Origin: a virus
Direction: 5' to 3' (one strand)
Virus record (IMG/VR): IMGVR_UViG_3300008110_000192
Span: 1 to 35,471 of that record
DNA length: 35,471 bases
Below the pieces are notes generated by a model. It was not told where the DNA came from. It saw only the letters and a list, made by a program, of their open reading frames with translations, and did not search any database. Below are positions 1-7,971 of this stretch, in pieces. How positions within the stretch are numbered: position 1 is the first letter of the stretch; each line of letters begins with the position of its first letter. Position numbers and translations under genes: made by a program.

Positions 1-114
1 TTACCCTGCATCTTTAATTGAGCAGATTGCCCATCTATTGCAGATAATTTATCTTCTTGTGCTTGTAAATTTGCTTCGCTTTCTTCATTTAATTTTTGTT
101 GCTCACTTGAAACA
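1..114. repeat. Inverted copy of 34722-34835 at the window edge (probable assembly artefact)
   Basis: Bases 1-114 are the exact reverse complement of 34722-34835; the match stops at base 115. The direct copy lies inside the tape-measure coding sequence. The copy here codes for nothing in its own right and is joined abruptly to the 3' part of the same tape-measure gene. A fold-back chimera from amplification or a wrong contig end explains it best. A real inverted duplication is possible but would break the tape-measure gene. Confidence 0.9.
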
Positions 115-966
115 AGATTAGCAGGTATTAAAGATGAGTATGAGAAATCAAAAGCAGAATTAGAGGCTAATTATTTAAAAGAGTTAGAAGATATTGATAA
201 GAATGAGAAATATACTGCAGAACAAAAGACTGCATTAAAAATTGCTCTTAAACAAAAAGAAGATGCAGATTTGGCTGCATTGAAATTTACTGCAGACCAA
301 AAACAAGCAGCAGAAGATATTGCAGAATTAGATAGACAGATAGCAAAAGCATCAGCAGATTTTGATTTAGAAAGAAATTTATTAGACCAAAAGGATATTC
401 TATTGAAACAATCCTTTGATAATAAATTAATTTCTGAAAAAGAATATACAGATGGAGTAAATGCCAATGCTGATGCAAGAATTGAAATAGATAAAAAGGA
501 AACGGCTGCTAAAATTGAGAATGCTCAAAAAATATCTGCGTTACTTGGAGGACTTTCTGATGTAATGGGTAAAGAAACAGCTGCAGGAAAAGCATTTGCA
601 GTAGCACAGGCTACGATAGATACATACTTAGCAGCACAAAAAGCGTATCAATCAATGGTTGGTATTCCTGTTGTAGGTCCTGCATTGGGAGCAGTAGCAG
701 CAGGGGTAGCGGTAGCAGGTGGTATTAAGAATGTTAAATCAATCTTAGCAGTAAAAACTCCTGCAGGTGGCGGAGCATCAGGTTCTGCTCCTACGGCACA
801 GGCTGCTCCTGCAGTAACACCACAGATGCCTACGATTGGTCAAAGTCCTATTACTGCCTTACAATCTTCTACGAAACAAGCACCTATAAAAGCCTATGTA
901 GTAGAAAGTGATGTAACAAGTTCACAAAAGAGAGTATCTGATATTGAACGAAGGGCAGGATTTTAA
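115..966 (+). CDS. Tail tape-measure protein, C-terminal part (5' end at window edge)
   Basis: The frame is open from 115, where the inverted copy ends, to TAA at 964-966, so no start codon belongs here. The first about 130 residues are charged, Ala/Lys/Glu/Asp-rich and predicted coiled coil. A hydrophobic Gly/Ala/Val-rich stretch follows (nucleotides about 650-750, containing GPALGAVAAGVAV). The end is a Pro/Ala/Gln-rich tail closing with SDIERRAGF. This organisation is usual for the C-terminal half of tape-measure proteins, which set tail length and are ejected with the DNA. It continues the gene that starts at 34189: joined 35471 to 115, the reading frame is kept. Whether bases are missing at the join cannot be seen. 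The prohead protease follows 12 bases downstream. Confidence 0.8.
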   Translation, partial: RLAGIKDEYEKSKAELEANYLKELEDIDKNEKYTAEQKTALKIALKQKEDADLAALKFTADQKQAAEDIAELDRQIAKASADFDLERNLLDQKDILLKQSFDNKLISEKEYTDGVNANADARIEIDKKETAAKIENAQKISALLGGLSDVMGKETAAGKAFAVAQATIDTYLAAQKAYQSMVGIPVVGPALGAVAAGVAVAGGIKNVKSILAVKTPAGGGASGSAPTAQAAPAVTPQMPTIGQSPITALQSSTKQAPIKAYVVESDVTSSQKRVSDIERRAGF

Positions 967-978
967 TATTTATAGATT

Positions 979-1491
979 ATGAAAGAGAATTTACCTTTAT
1001 ATAATTTGGTTATATCGGATGATATTGATGCAGAAGAAGAAGTTGCTATGATTGCTCTTGTGGAAAGACCTGCAATTCAAAGGAATTTTGTTGCTTTTAA
1101 TGAAGAATTTGAAAGTTTTGCCGATTATCCTGACGGAGTAAAAGGAAATGCTAAAAGGGTATTAGAATATGTAGAAAAGAATGGGTGGGGTTCTTGCGGT
1201 ACTCCTGTTGGGAAGCAAAGAGCAAATCAATTAGCAAATGGAGAAGCAATTTCATTAGATACTATTAAAAGAATGTACTCATATCTAAGTAGGCACGAAG
1301 CAGATTTAGAATCTTCAAAAAGTTATGGAGATGGATGCGGAAAATTGATGTATGATGCTTGGGGAGGAAAGGCTGCATTAGGTTGGAGCAGAAATAAATT
1401 AAGAGAATTAGGAGAATTAGATGTAAAGAATGCAAGTCAATATCAATTTGCAGTTCAAGATGAGGAGCAAAGGATTGTATCAGGTCCTTAA
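979..1491 (+). CDS. XkdF-like prohead protease, N-terminal part, ended by an in-frame TAA
   Basis: 170 residues. The opening (PLYNLVISDD, then VAMIALVERPAI) is the typical start of XkdF-like phage prohead proteases, which process scaffold and capsid during head assembly. Residues about 47-150 form an inserted Gly/Trp/Cys-containing module (KNGWGSCGTPVGK, then RMYSYLSRHEAD) seen in some such proteins. The product stops at RIVSGP, where relatives usually continue with a Leu and then MIAD or similar. The next codon, TAA at 1489-1491, differs by one base from Leu TTA, and the reading frame continues without shift into 1492-1905. The two pieces are therefore best seen as one gene with a nonsense change, a sequence error, or two products made by termination-reinitiation on the adjoining ATG. 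Confidence 0.8.
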   Translation: MKENLPLYNLVISDDIDAEEEVAMIALVERPAIQRNFVAFNEEFESFADYPDGVKGNAKRVLEYVEKNGWGSCGTPVGKQRANQLANGEAISLDTIKRMYSYLSRHEADLESSKSYGDGCGKLMYDAWGGKAALGWSRNKLRELGELDVKNASQYQFAVQDEEQRIVSGP

Positions 1492-1905
1492 ATGATTGCA
1501 GATATGCCTATATACAGGAAAGATGGAAATGAGGAGTATTATGTAGTATTTTCTGCAGATGAAATAAGAAAAATAGTACAAAGATTCTTTAAAAAAGGTT
1601 ATCAGGCAAAAGTTAATATAGAACATAGCACACCTGTTAAAGATGTGTATATGTTTGAAAGTTATATTATAGATAGAACAAAAGGGGTAGAACCTCCTGA
1701 TGGATTTGAAGATATACCTGATGGAAGTTGGTGGGGAAGTTTTAAGGTTGAGAACGATAAAGTATGGCAAGAATGTAAGAATGGAACATTCAAAGGATTT
1801 AGTATAGAAGGAATGTTTAAATATGAAAGGACAGACAAGGTAGTTACACCTGAAGAAGAAATAATGTCGCAGATATTTAAAATTTTAGAGCAAATTGAAC
1901 AATAA
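1492..1905 (+). CDS. XkdF-like prohead protease, C-terminal (serine protease) part
   Basis: 137 residues, in the same frame as 979-1491 and separated from it only by TAA; its ATG follows that stop directly. The sequence contains MPIYRKDG, then NIEHSTPVKDVYMFESYI and, later, FKGFSIEGMF. These are hallmarks of the XkdF putative serine protease domain: His in the NIEHS segment and Ser in the GFSIEG segment are the likely catalytic residues. The domain looks intact, so a reinitiated product could be active, although the N-terminal strands would be missing or supplied in trans. The scaffold gene follows 22 bases later, the expected order protease, scaffold, capsid. Confidence 0.82.
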   Translation: MIADMPIYRKDGNEEYYVVFSADEIRKIVQRFFKKGYQAKVNIEHSTPVKDVYMFESYIIDRTKGVEPPDGFEDIPDGSWWGSFKVENDKVWQECKNGTFKGFSIEGMFKYERTDKVVTPEEEIMSQIFKILEQIEQ

Positions 1906-1927
1906 TTAAAATTTAATATTTACAAGT

Positions 1928-2545
1928 ATGAACGCAAAAGAAGCAATCGCAGAAATCAAAAGTTTATTATTCAATGAGGATAATAAAATTCAAAAATTTG
2001 CCTTAGTAGAAGGTAAATTAGAAGATGGAACAGTTGTCAAGTATGACTTAGAAACTGCTGATATCTTTGTAGTAGGAGAAGATGGTAAAGATTTACCTGC
2101 TCCTGTAGGAGAACACAAATTAGAAACAGGAGAAATCCTTGTTGTAGAAACAGAAGGTAAGATTAAGGAAGTAAAAGAAGTAGAAACTCCTAAAGAAGAA
2201 TCTGACCCTGAAGATATGGCTAAGGAAGATGCTCCTAAAGAGGAAGAAACTCCAAAAGAAGAAGATACTAAGATGGCTGATGACTTGCAAGCACTTACAG
2301 ATAAGGTTGCAGCATTAGAGCAAGTAGTAGAAGAAATGAAAAAGGCACACGAAGAAATGAAGAAGGCACAAGAAAATATGACAGAAGCAGTTAAATTATC
2401 TGCTGATGTTATAGAAAGCCTTGCAAAAGAACCTTCTGCAGAGCCTATCTCAAAGCCTAATACTTTCCGTTCTGAATTAAAAACAGATAAGCAAAATAGA
2501 GAAAAAAATTTACAATCAGTATTTCAAAAATTAAAAAATAAATAA
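1928..2545 (+). CDS. Putative head scaffolding protein
   Basis: 205 residues, strongly acidic in the middle, with repeated Pro-Lys-Glu-Glu runs (residues about 75-115), then a long predicted coiled coil with a repeated KKAHEEMKKAQE pattern (about 120-165) and a basic C-terminus ending in Lys/Asn. Residues 1-75 form a small beta-rich segment with EGKLEDGTVVKYD. Acidic, helical, low-complexity proteins directly upstream of the major capsid gene are typically scaffolds that template the procapsid and are removed by the prohead protease; the protease gene lies just upstream. The call rests on position and composition, not on a diagnostic motif. Confidence 0.72.
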   Translation: MNAKEAIAEIKSLLFNEDNKIQKFALVEGKLEDGTVVKYDLETADIFVVGEDGKDLPAPVGEHKLETGEILVVETEGKIKEVKEVETPKEESDPEDMAKEDAPKEEETPKEEDTKMADDLQALTDKVAALEQVVEEMKKAHEEMKKAQENMTEAVKLSADVIESLAKEPSAEPISKPNTFRSELKTDKQNREKNLQSVFQKLKNK

Positions 2546-2546
2546 A

Positions 2547-3488
2547 ATGTTAGACTTAAATCAGTTAGCAAATTACGTTAAAGAAAACGAGCAACAATTA
2601 GCTGCTGCTGCAGTATTTGGTGCAAAGACAGCATCTATTATTGAAGCATCAGGTAATGTTCAAGTAGGTATCAAATCATCTGAAACTATCAATATTTTAA
2701 ATACAGATGTTTGGTTTCAACAAGGTGGAAGTTGTGGATTTACTCCTGCAGGAACTACTACAATCACTCAAAGAGTAATCACAGTAGGTAAGATTAAGGT
2801 ACAAGAATCAATTTGTCCTAAGGCATTTGAAGCAAAGTACACTCAAAAAGCATTGAAAGAAGGTAGCACTTACGATTATATGGCATTTGCTACTGAATAT
2901 ACTGCATTAAAATCTGCAAAGATTTCTGCTTTATTAGAAACTGCTATTTGGCAAGGTTCTCCTAATAATATGAACCCAAGCCTTAATAAGTTTGATGGTT
3001 ACTTGCATCACTTAGATGTATTAGGATTTAATATGTTTGGTTCTCCTGTAAAAGGAAACGTTGATAATTTAACAGAATTAACTCAATCAAATGTTATCAC
3101 TGAAATCGATAGAGTATTCTCTTTAATTCCTGCTGCTTTATTAGATAAGCAAGATGTAGCAATGTTTGTTGGTAACGATACTTTCCGTGAGTATGTATTA
3201 GCATTAAGAAATGCAAATTACTTCCATTATGCAGTAGATGCTACTAATATGGAATTAGTAATTCCGGGAACTAATGTTAAGTTGATTGGTGTGAATGGTT
3301 TGAATGCTACAAATGTTATCTTTGCTGCTTCTTTATCTAACCTTTATATAGGTACAGATATGTTGAATGAGCAAGATAAGTATGAATTATTCTATGCTAA
3401 AGAGGCAGATGAAATGAGATTCTCTGTTGAGTTCAAATTAGGTACTCAAATTGCATTCCCTGATGAGGTAGTGTATTGGAAGCCTTAA
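2547..3488 (+). CDS. Major capsid protein
   Basis: 313 residues, a usual size for an HK97-fold capsid subunit. It starts one base after the scaffold stop codon. The sequence has an N-terminal helix (LANYVKENEQQL), a long mixed alpha/beta core with SICPKAFEAKYTQKAL and a C-terminal PDEVVYWKP. It resembles capsid proteins of Bacteroidota siphoviruses, and its place between scaffold and a terminator hairpin fits a highly expressed structural gene. It should assemble the procapsid shell around the scaffold. I see no cross-link evidence and no internal break. Confidence 0.82.
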   Translation: MLDLNQLANYVKENEQQLAAAAVFGAKTASIIEASGNVQVGIKSSETINILNTDVWFQQGGSCGFTPAGTTTITQRVITVGKIKVQESICPKAFEAKYTQKALKEGSTYDYMAFATEYTALKSAKISALLETAIWQGSPNNMNPSLNKFDGYLHHLDVLGFNMFGSPVKGNVDNLTELTQSNVITEIDRVFSLIPAALLDKQDVAMFVGNDTFREYVLALRNANYFHYAVDATNMELVIPGTNVKLIGVNGLNATNVIFAASLSNLYIGTDMLNEQDKYELFYAKEADEMRFSVEFKLGTQIAFPDEVVYWKP

Positions 3489-3507
3489 TAGAATAGTAAA
3501 CAAAATT

Positions 3508-3540
3508 GGGAGGTAGATTAATTTCTGCCTCCCTTAACTT
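3508..3540 (+). terminator. Terminator-like hairpin after the capsid gene
   Basis: GGGAGGTAGA (3508-3517) pairs with TCTGCCTCCC (3524-3533), with one G-T pair and a six-base loop, followed by TTAACTTATAAAATT. The stem is strikingly GC-rich in an AT-rich genome. The T tract is short, so partial termination or an mRNA-stabilising 3' end is possible. Confidence 0.6.
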
Positions 3541-3555
3541 ATAAAATTATACAAA

Positions 3556-4059
3556 ATGTCTTGTGCATTAACTCAAAATTATACTCTCGATTGCAAAGAT
3601 AGCATCGGAGGATTAAAAGAAGTCTATTTTGCAGCCGTTGAGGATGTTGCATCTTGGACAGGTACTGCAGGAACTTATACTGATGTTACTATGGATGCAG
3701 GTAAATTCTTTTGGAAGTATGACTTAATCAAAGAAAGTTCAAACTTCGCAGAAGCAATCAATACCAACGTTCAAAATGGCACAGTATTCTATACTGCTAC
3801 TTTAGAAATTATCTTAAACAAACTACAAGTAAATACAAGAAACGAAATTTTATTATTAGCGAAGAACAGATTAGTTGCTATTGCTATTGATAATAACGGA
3901 GAGGCTTGGATTTTAGGTAAAGAAAATGGTCTTGATATTACAGGTGGCGGTAGCGGTTCAGGTACTGCATTTGGAGATAGAAATGGCTATACATTAACTT
4001 TTACAGGTAATGAAAAGGAATTAGCAGCTCATTGGAGCGGTACTATTCCATTAGATTAG
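3556..4059 (+). CDS. Probable tail-tube (major tail) protein
   Basis: 167 residues. It begins MSCALTQNYTLDCKDSIGG and ends with a beta-rich half containing GDRNGYTLTFTGNEKE. This layout is common among virion proteins of Bacteroidota siphoviruses that are annotated as tail tube or unknown structural protein; the mostly beta sequence and size fit a tail-tube subunit. The gene stands alone between two strong hairpins (3508 and 4096), as expected for a protein needed in many copies. No catalytic motif is visible. Assignment to the tail rather than the head is an inference. Confidence 0.6.
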   Translation: MSCALTQNYTLDCKDSIGGLKEVYFAAVEDVASWTGTAGTYTDVTMDAGKFFWKYDLIKESSNFAEAINTNVQNGTVFYTATLEIILNKLQVNTRNEILLLAKNRLVAIAIDNNGEAWILGKENGLDITGGGSGSGTAFGDRNGYTLTFTGNEKELAAHWSGTIPLD

Positions 4060-4095
4060 GATTTGGTTTGTTTAAATATGGTTATTTGAATTGAG

Positions 4096-4119
4096 GGGAG
4101 TCTTTTGACTCCCTTTTTT
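4096..4119 (+). terminator. Rho-independent terminator
   Basis: GGGAGTC (4096-4102), TTTT loop, GACTCCC (4107-4113) and a six-T run (4114-4119). This is the clearest intrinsic terminator in the window and closes the capsid/tail-tube transcription segment. Confidence 0.85.
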
Positions 4120-4153
4120 ATTGAACAATAATGAAATCTTTATATTTATAAAT

Positions 4154-4507
4154 ATGATAACTATTCAAAAAGGCATTGATACAGATATAACTTTACTTCT
4201 AAGCGATAAATGTGAAGTTGTAACTTTACAATATACTTTTAAATTTACTAATGATGTAACAAAAGAGCAAGTAGAATTGCAATTAACAGATAGTAGCAGT
4301 TATCCATTAAGATTTTCAAAGTTTTCTATACAGGATACAGATTTTATAGAGAATACAATAGGATTTTGGACATACGAAGTGTACGTTCAGGATATTGTAG
4401 AGCCTATTTCCATTGGAAGAATGCAGTTATTAGAAGGTAATCTTGCAGATACAGAGATAAAAAGATACGAAGATTACAATGGTTCTTATAAAACATATAC
4501 AATATGA
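4154..4507 (+). CDS. Hypothetical protein, probably virion-associated
   Basis: 117 residues from the ATG at 4154; an upstream in-frame TTG at 4121 would sit on the terminator's T run and is less likely. The protein looks all-beta and begins MITIQKGIDTDITLLLSD, with FKFTNDVT and GFWTYEVYVQD further on. This resembles the single beta-sandwich proteins that often sit beside structural genes in Bacteroidota phages. It lies between the tail tube and portal, and its TGA overlaps the portal ATG by four bases, so the two are translationally coupled. I do not recognise a precise function. Confidence 0.6.
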   Translation: MITIQKGIDTDITLLLSDKCEVVTLQYTFKFTNDVTKEQVELQLTDSSSYPLRFSKFSIQDTDFIENTIGFWTYEVYVQDIVEPISIGRMQLLEGNLADTEIKRYEDYNGSYKTYTI

Positions 4508-6501
4508 TAAAATTTTTAAAATTTGAGCAGGTTCCTTTGCCAATATATAAAGAAGTAAAGGGAAAAGATTGGGTGTATTATGGAGAGAGGAATGATTATC
4601 CTGATTATCTATTAAGATTATATAATAATTCTGCTAAGAATAACGCTATTATCACAGGTAAGGTAGATTATATATGTGGTAATGGTTGGGATACGAATAG
4701 CGAGGATGAAATGGAGAAGGCAAAGGCATTCGGAGTAATAGATAAGGTTAATAATAATGGAGAATCTTTAAATGATATTACAAAAAAGATAGCAACAGAT
4801 TTAACAATCTTTGGAGGTTATTATTTACAAATTATTTGGAGCAAAGCGACAGGAGAAATTGCAGAAATTTATCATATTGACTATTATAAAGTAAGAACGA
4901 ATTTAGATAATAGTAAATTCTTTGTATCAGACGAGTGGGTAAAAAATGGTTCTGCAAATAGCAGACCTGAATTTGTAGAATACGATAGATTTAATGAAGC
5001 AAATCCAACAGGGACACAGATATTATACTATAAAGAATATAGAGCAGGTCAAAATATATATTCTTTGCCTGATTATAGAGGTGCAATATCTTATATAGAA
5101 TTAGATATTAGCATTGGAGAATACCATTTGAATACAATCAATAATGGAATGTTCTCATCTAAGCTAATTAATCTTAATGGGGGTAAGGTTTCGCAAGAAG
5201 AAGAAGATAGAATAGAGAAGCAATTCAAAGATAAATTTAGTGGCAGCAAGAATGCAGGTAAATTTATGTTATCTTTTAACGATACAACAGAAAATGCTCC
5301 TACGATTATTGATTTAAGCGGAACAGAATTAGATAAACATTTTGATTTATTAAATAAGACAGTACAACAAGAAGTATTTAGTGGTCATAAGGTTACTTCT
5401 CCTATGTTATTCGGTATAAAAACAGAAGGACAATTAGGAGGCAGAGCAGAATTAAGAGAAGCAAGTGAATTATTTCAAAATACTTATGTAAATGCAAAGC
5501 AAAAAGACATTGAAAGTTTAATCAATTATCTATTTGCTATCAATGGGGTTACTGCTCATTTAGAATTGAAGCAGACAGAACCTATCTCATTTGAATTTAG
5601 CGAAGCAATTATTACCGCTAATATGACCCAAGATGAGATTAGAGAGAAATTAGGATTGCCACAAATACAAAAAACAGAAAGTTCAGGTAGTCAAGATGTA
5701 ATTAATGCATTGAATAGTTTATCCCCATTGATTGCTACAAAGGTTGTAGAGAGTATGAGTTCAGAAGAATTAAGAAAGTTAATTGGATTAGCACCTGCTC
5801 CTGCTACTACACCTGTTACTACTCCACCTGCTACATCTGTACCTGCTTCTATGCATATTAATTGTAGTCATAATAGAAAAGATGAAGAAATTATTGCATT
5901 ATTTGAAGGCAAAGGATTAAGCAAAGATAAATTTGAAATTTTGCAACAAGATAGAATGATGTTTTCTTCACAAGAGGAGATGGATAAATGGGAAAAGTTT
6001 GCAGAATATACATTAAGTACAGTTCAAGAAAATATATTAGCAGTAATTAAAGGAAATGAAACGGCTTCTGTAGAGGATATTGCAAAGAAAGCAGATGTAA
6101 GTGTAAAGGTTGTAGAAAAAGAAATTGCAAAATTAATAGATGATGCAGTTATTAAAGAGAGAGTATTAAGAGATGGAACAATTAAGAGAAATATAACCAA
6201 GATTGGAGATGGAGCGATAAAAAAATTAACTCCTATTACTTCTTATAAGGTTATGTATTCTTATGAAGAAAGACCTAATGTTCCTGCAGCAAAGAGCGGA
6301 AGCAGACCTTTATGTGAAAAATTATATGGAAGCAATTTATTCTTTACAAGAAAAGAAATAGAAGATATTAGTTCACAATTAGGCTATTCTGTTTTCCAAT
6401 TATGTGGTGGGTGGTACACAAATCCTAATACAGGATTAACTACACCATATTGCAGACACGAATGGAGAAGAAATGTTATAGTAGAAAAAACAAGTAATTA
6501 A
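4504..6501 (+). CDS. Portal protein with C-terminal MuF-like extension
   Basis: 665 residues. Residues 1 to about 420 resemble the portal ring subunit through which DNA is packaged: YYGERNDYPDYLLRLYNNS near the start, then KVDYICGNGW and VTSPMLFGIKTEGQLGGRAE. A Pro/Thr-rich linker (about 430-450) follows, then a region resembling a winged helix (about 519-560, with ASVEDIAKKADVSVKVVEKE). The last about 75 residues contain SRPLCEKLYG, LCGGWYTNPNTG and a final CRHEWRR, like the Cys/His/Trp domain found at the end of MuF-type head morphogenesis proteins. The usual portal is about 400-500 residues, so this looks like a portal fused to a minor head protein. It lies after the capsid gene and far from terminase, an unusual order. 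Confidence 0.82.
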   Translation: MIKFLKFEQVPLPIYKEVKGKDWVYYGERNDYPDYLLRLYNNSAKNNAIITGKVDYICGNGWDTNSEDEMEKAKAFGVIDKVNNNGESLNDITKKIATDLTIFGGYYLQIIWSKATGEIAEIYHIDYYKVRTNLDNSKFFVSDEWVKNGSANSRPEFVEYDRFNEANPTGTQILYYKEYRAGQNIYSLPDYRGAISYIELDISIGEYHLNTINNGMFSSKLINLNGGKVSQEEEDRIEKQFKDKFSGSKNAGKFMLSFNDTTENAPTIIDLSGTELDKHFDLLNKTVQQEVFSGHKVTSPMLFGIKTEGQLGGRAELREASELFQNTYVNAKQKDIESLINYLFAINGVTAHLELKQTEPISFEFSEAIITANMTQDEIREKLGLPQIQKTESSGSQDVINALNSLSPLIATKVVESMSSEELRKLIGLAPAPATTPVTTPPATSVPASMHINCSHNRKDEEIIALFEGKGLSKDKFEILQQDRMMFSSQEEMDKWEKFAEYTLSTVQENILAVIKGNETASVEDIAKKADVSVKVVEKEIAKLIDDAVIKERVLRDGTIKRNITKIGDGAIKKLTPITSYKVMYSYEERPNVPAAKSGSRPLCEKLYGSNLFFTRKEIEDISSQLGYSVFQLCGGWYTNPNTGLTTPYCRHEWRRNVIVEKTSN

Positions 6502-7094
6502 TGAGCAAGAATATTTTAATGATTAGTGAACAATCTTTTAAAGATTTCACGATAGCGAGTAACAATATAGATATGAAGTCTGTTACTCAAATTATAAAAA
6601 TGACACAGGATAGATACATACACCCTATTCTCGGTACTGCTTTATACAATAAGATATTGGATTTAATCTTTACAGAAGAAATTAAAGATGTTCCTAATGC
6701 GAAGTATAAAAAATTACTTGATGAATTTGTAACAGATACTTTATTTAATTATGTATTAGCTGAACTTCCAATGTCTATGCAATACAAATATGTAAATAAA
6801 GGAGTAGTAAAAAGAACAAGTGAGAATATTCAAGAGCCTACTTTCCAAGAATTAAGTTCTGTAAGCAAATATTATCAAGGATATGCGGAGTGGTATGCAG
6901 AAAGAACAATCAATTACTTATGTGCAAGTCAAAACTTATATCCTGAATATATAAATCCAGGAAGTGATGTAGATACAATTCAGCCTGTTTCTAACCAATA
7001 CAGATGTTCTATTAATTTAGGTAGAGCATATATGGAAGATACAAGGACTATGGAAGAAAAATATCAGGGCAATAGATATAGAAAACCATTTTAA
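6501..7094 (+). CDS. Putative head-tail connector / adaptor (DUF6712-like)
   Basis: 197 residues; its ATG overlaps the portal stop by one base. The helical sequence (SEQSFKDFTIASNNID, QDRYIHPILGTALYNK, PMSMQYKYVNKGVVKRTSEN) resembles small all-helical proteins that follow the portal gene in Bacteroidota phages and are annotated as head-completion or DUF6712 proteins. It would attach beneath the portal to form the neck. The identification rests on overall resemblance and position; I see no catalytic motif. Confidence 0.62.
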   Translation: MSKNILMISEQSFKDFTIASNNIDMKSVTQIIKMTQDRYIHPILGTALYNKILDLIFTEEIKDVPNAKYKKLLDEFVTDTLFNYVLAELPMSMQYKYVNKGVVKRTSENIQEPTFQELSSVSKYYQGYAEWYAERTINYLCASQNLYPEYINPGSDVDTIQPVSNQYRCSINLGRAYMEDTRTMEEKYQGNRYRKPF

Positions 7095-7096
7095 GT

Positions 7097-7228
7097 ATGG
7101 CATATAGCAAGAATGAAAAAAAATTAAAAGAATTTTTAAAAAAGAAAGATGACTTTAAGCAATCTGATAGGAAAATTAAAACAGATACAAGCAAATCACC
7201 CAATGCTAAACACATTCGGAGAGGGTAA
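7097..7228 (+). CDS. Possible small basic protein
   Basis: A 43-codon frame from ATG 7097 to TAA 7226-7228, beginning MAYSKNEKKLKEFLKKKDD. It is rich in Lys and lies two bases after the connector gene. It overlaps the start of the next gene by 80 bases in another frame, which is long for this genome, so it may be a chance frame. If real, it would be a small highly charged protein of unknown role. Confidence 0.3.
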   Translation: MAYSKNEKKLKEFLKKKDDFKQSDRKIKTDTSKSPNAKHIRRG

Positions 7229-7583
7229 TATCTACGACTATGTAGATAATGGGGGAGAAATTGTATATCCTGTTATGTGGGTTATAACAAAGCCTTCTAC
7301 GCTTGTTAAAACTTCTTTGAGATATAATATTTCTATGCTATTTGGAGATTTATTATTAGAGGATAAGAGCAATAGATTACAGGTGCAGAGTGATATGATG
7401 CAGATTGCTTTAGATGTAGTTTCAAAATTAAATTTTGATAATGAGTATAATTTTAATATCGATACCAATGTGAATATTGATTTCTTTCAAGAAAGATTTG
7501 ATGATTTTACCGCAGGTGCGATATGCGATATAACAATTATAGACCCATCTCCACTTAATTTATGTCAAATCCCAACAATATAA
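7149..7583 (+). CDS. Putative tail-completion / neck protein
   Basis: 144 residues, mixed alpha/beta, starting TLSNLIGKLKQIQANHP with GEIVYPVMWVITKP and DFTAGAICDITI near the end. The order portal, connector, this gene, lysis genes and the fold pattern match small tail-terminator or neck proteins of siphoviruses. The final strands ICDITIIDPSPLNLC are typical of such proteins in Bacteroidota phages. I cannot separate tail terminator from head-closure protein by eye. Confidence 0.5.
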   Translation: MTLSNLIGKLKQIQANHPMLNTFGEGNIYDYVDNGGEIVYPVMWVITKPSTLVKTSLRYNISMLFGDLLLEDKSNRLQVQSDMMQIALDVVSKLNFDNEYNFNIDTNVNIDFFQERFDDFTAGAICDITIIDPSPLNLCQIPTI

Positions 7584-7765
7584 AAATGAATATGTTAGAG
7601 AAAGATGAAATTGGAGTTCCATCAACGTTTGGAGCAATACTATTTAATAGTATGCAATTATTGGGAGTAGAGTTAGTGAATTATATATTTACTTGGATTA
7701 TTTCAATTTTATCAATTATATACTTAGTGTATAAGATAAGAAACGAAAAAAACAAAAATAAATAA
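7562..7765 (+). CDS. Small membrane protein, possible holin component
   Basis: 67 residues from an ATG overlapping the previous gene by 22 bases. There is one strong hydrophobic segment (about 38-57, YIFTWIISILSIIYLVYKI) followed by a short basic tail rich in Lys and Asn. One-pass proteins with a charged tail directly before the endolysin often act as holins, antiholins or pinholins. The next gene, a second small membrane protein, overlaps its stop by one base, suggesting a two-component membrane lesion. Function is inferred from location and topology only. Confidence 0.5.
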   Translation: MSNPNNIKMNMLEKDEIGVPSTFGAILFNSMQLLGVELVNYIFTWIISILSIIYLVYKIRNEKNKNK

Positions 7766-7971
7766 TGAAACAATTTTTTACAGATAGTACAGGTGCTTTA
7801 AGTATGAAAAGATTATGCGGATTTATTATTACAATAAGTATTTGCATAAAATTAATTACTACTACAAATGATGCATTAATTTATGTAGCAGGTGGATTGG
7901 CTACGGCATCTTTAGGTCTTACTACTGCAGAAAAGATATACAAACCTAAAAATCAAACTAATGAAGGATAA
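7765..7971 (+). CDS. Putative holin
   Basis: 68 residues. Two hydrophobic stretches are visible (about 18-33 with LCGFIITISICIKLI and about 38-55 with ALIYVAGGLATASLGL), with a polar C-terminus. The N-terminal STGALSMKRLCGF segment is common in small phage membrane proteins annotated as holins in Bacteroidota phages. The endolysin start lies inside its 3' end. It would open the inner membrane for the M15 endolysin. Confidence 0.6.
   Translation: MKQFFTDSTGALSMKRLCGFIITISICIKLITTTNDALIYVAGGLATASLGLTTAEKIYKPKNQTNEG

Noticed and set aside
171-478. Minus-strand frames at the window start
   Set aside because: They mirror the tape-measure coding sequence and have a low-complexity Ser/Phe or Leu composition without a domain.
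979-1905. Stop-codon reassignment of TAA in this phage
   Set aside because: TAA ends most genes in the window; TAG and TGA also act as stops. One internal TAA does not suggest a changed code.
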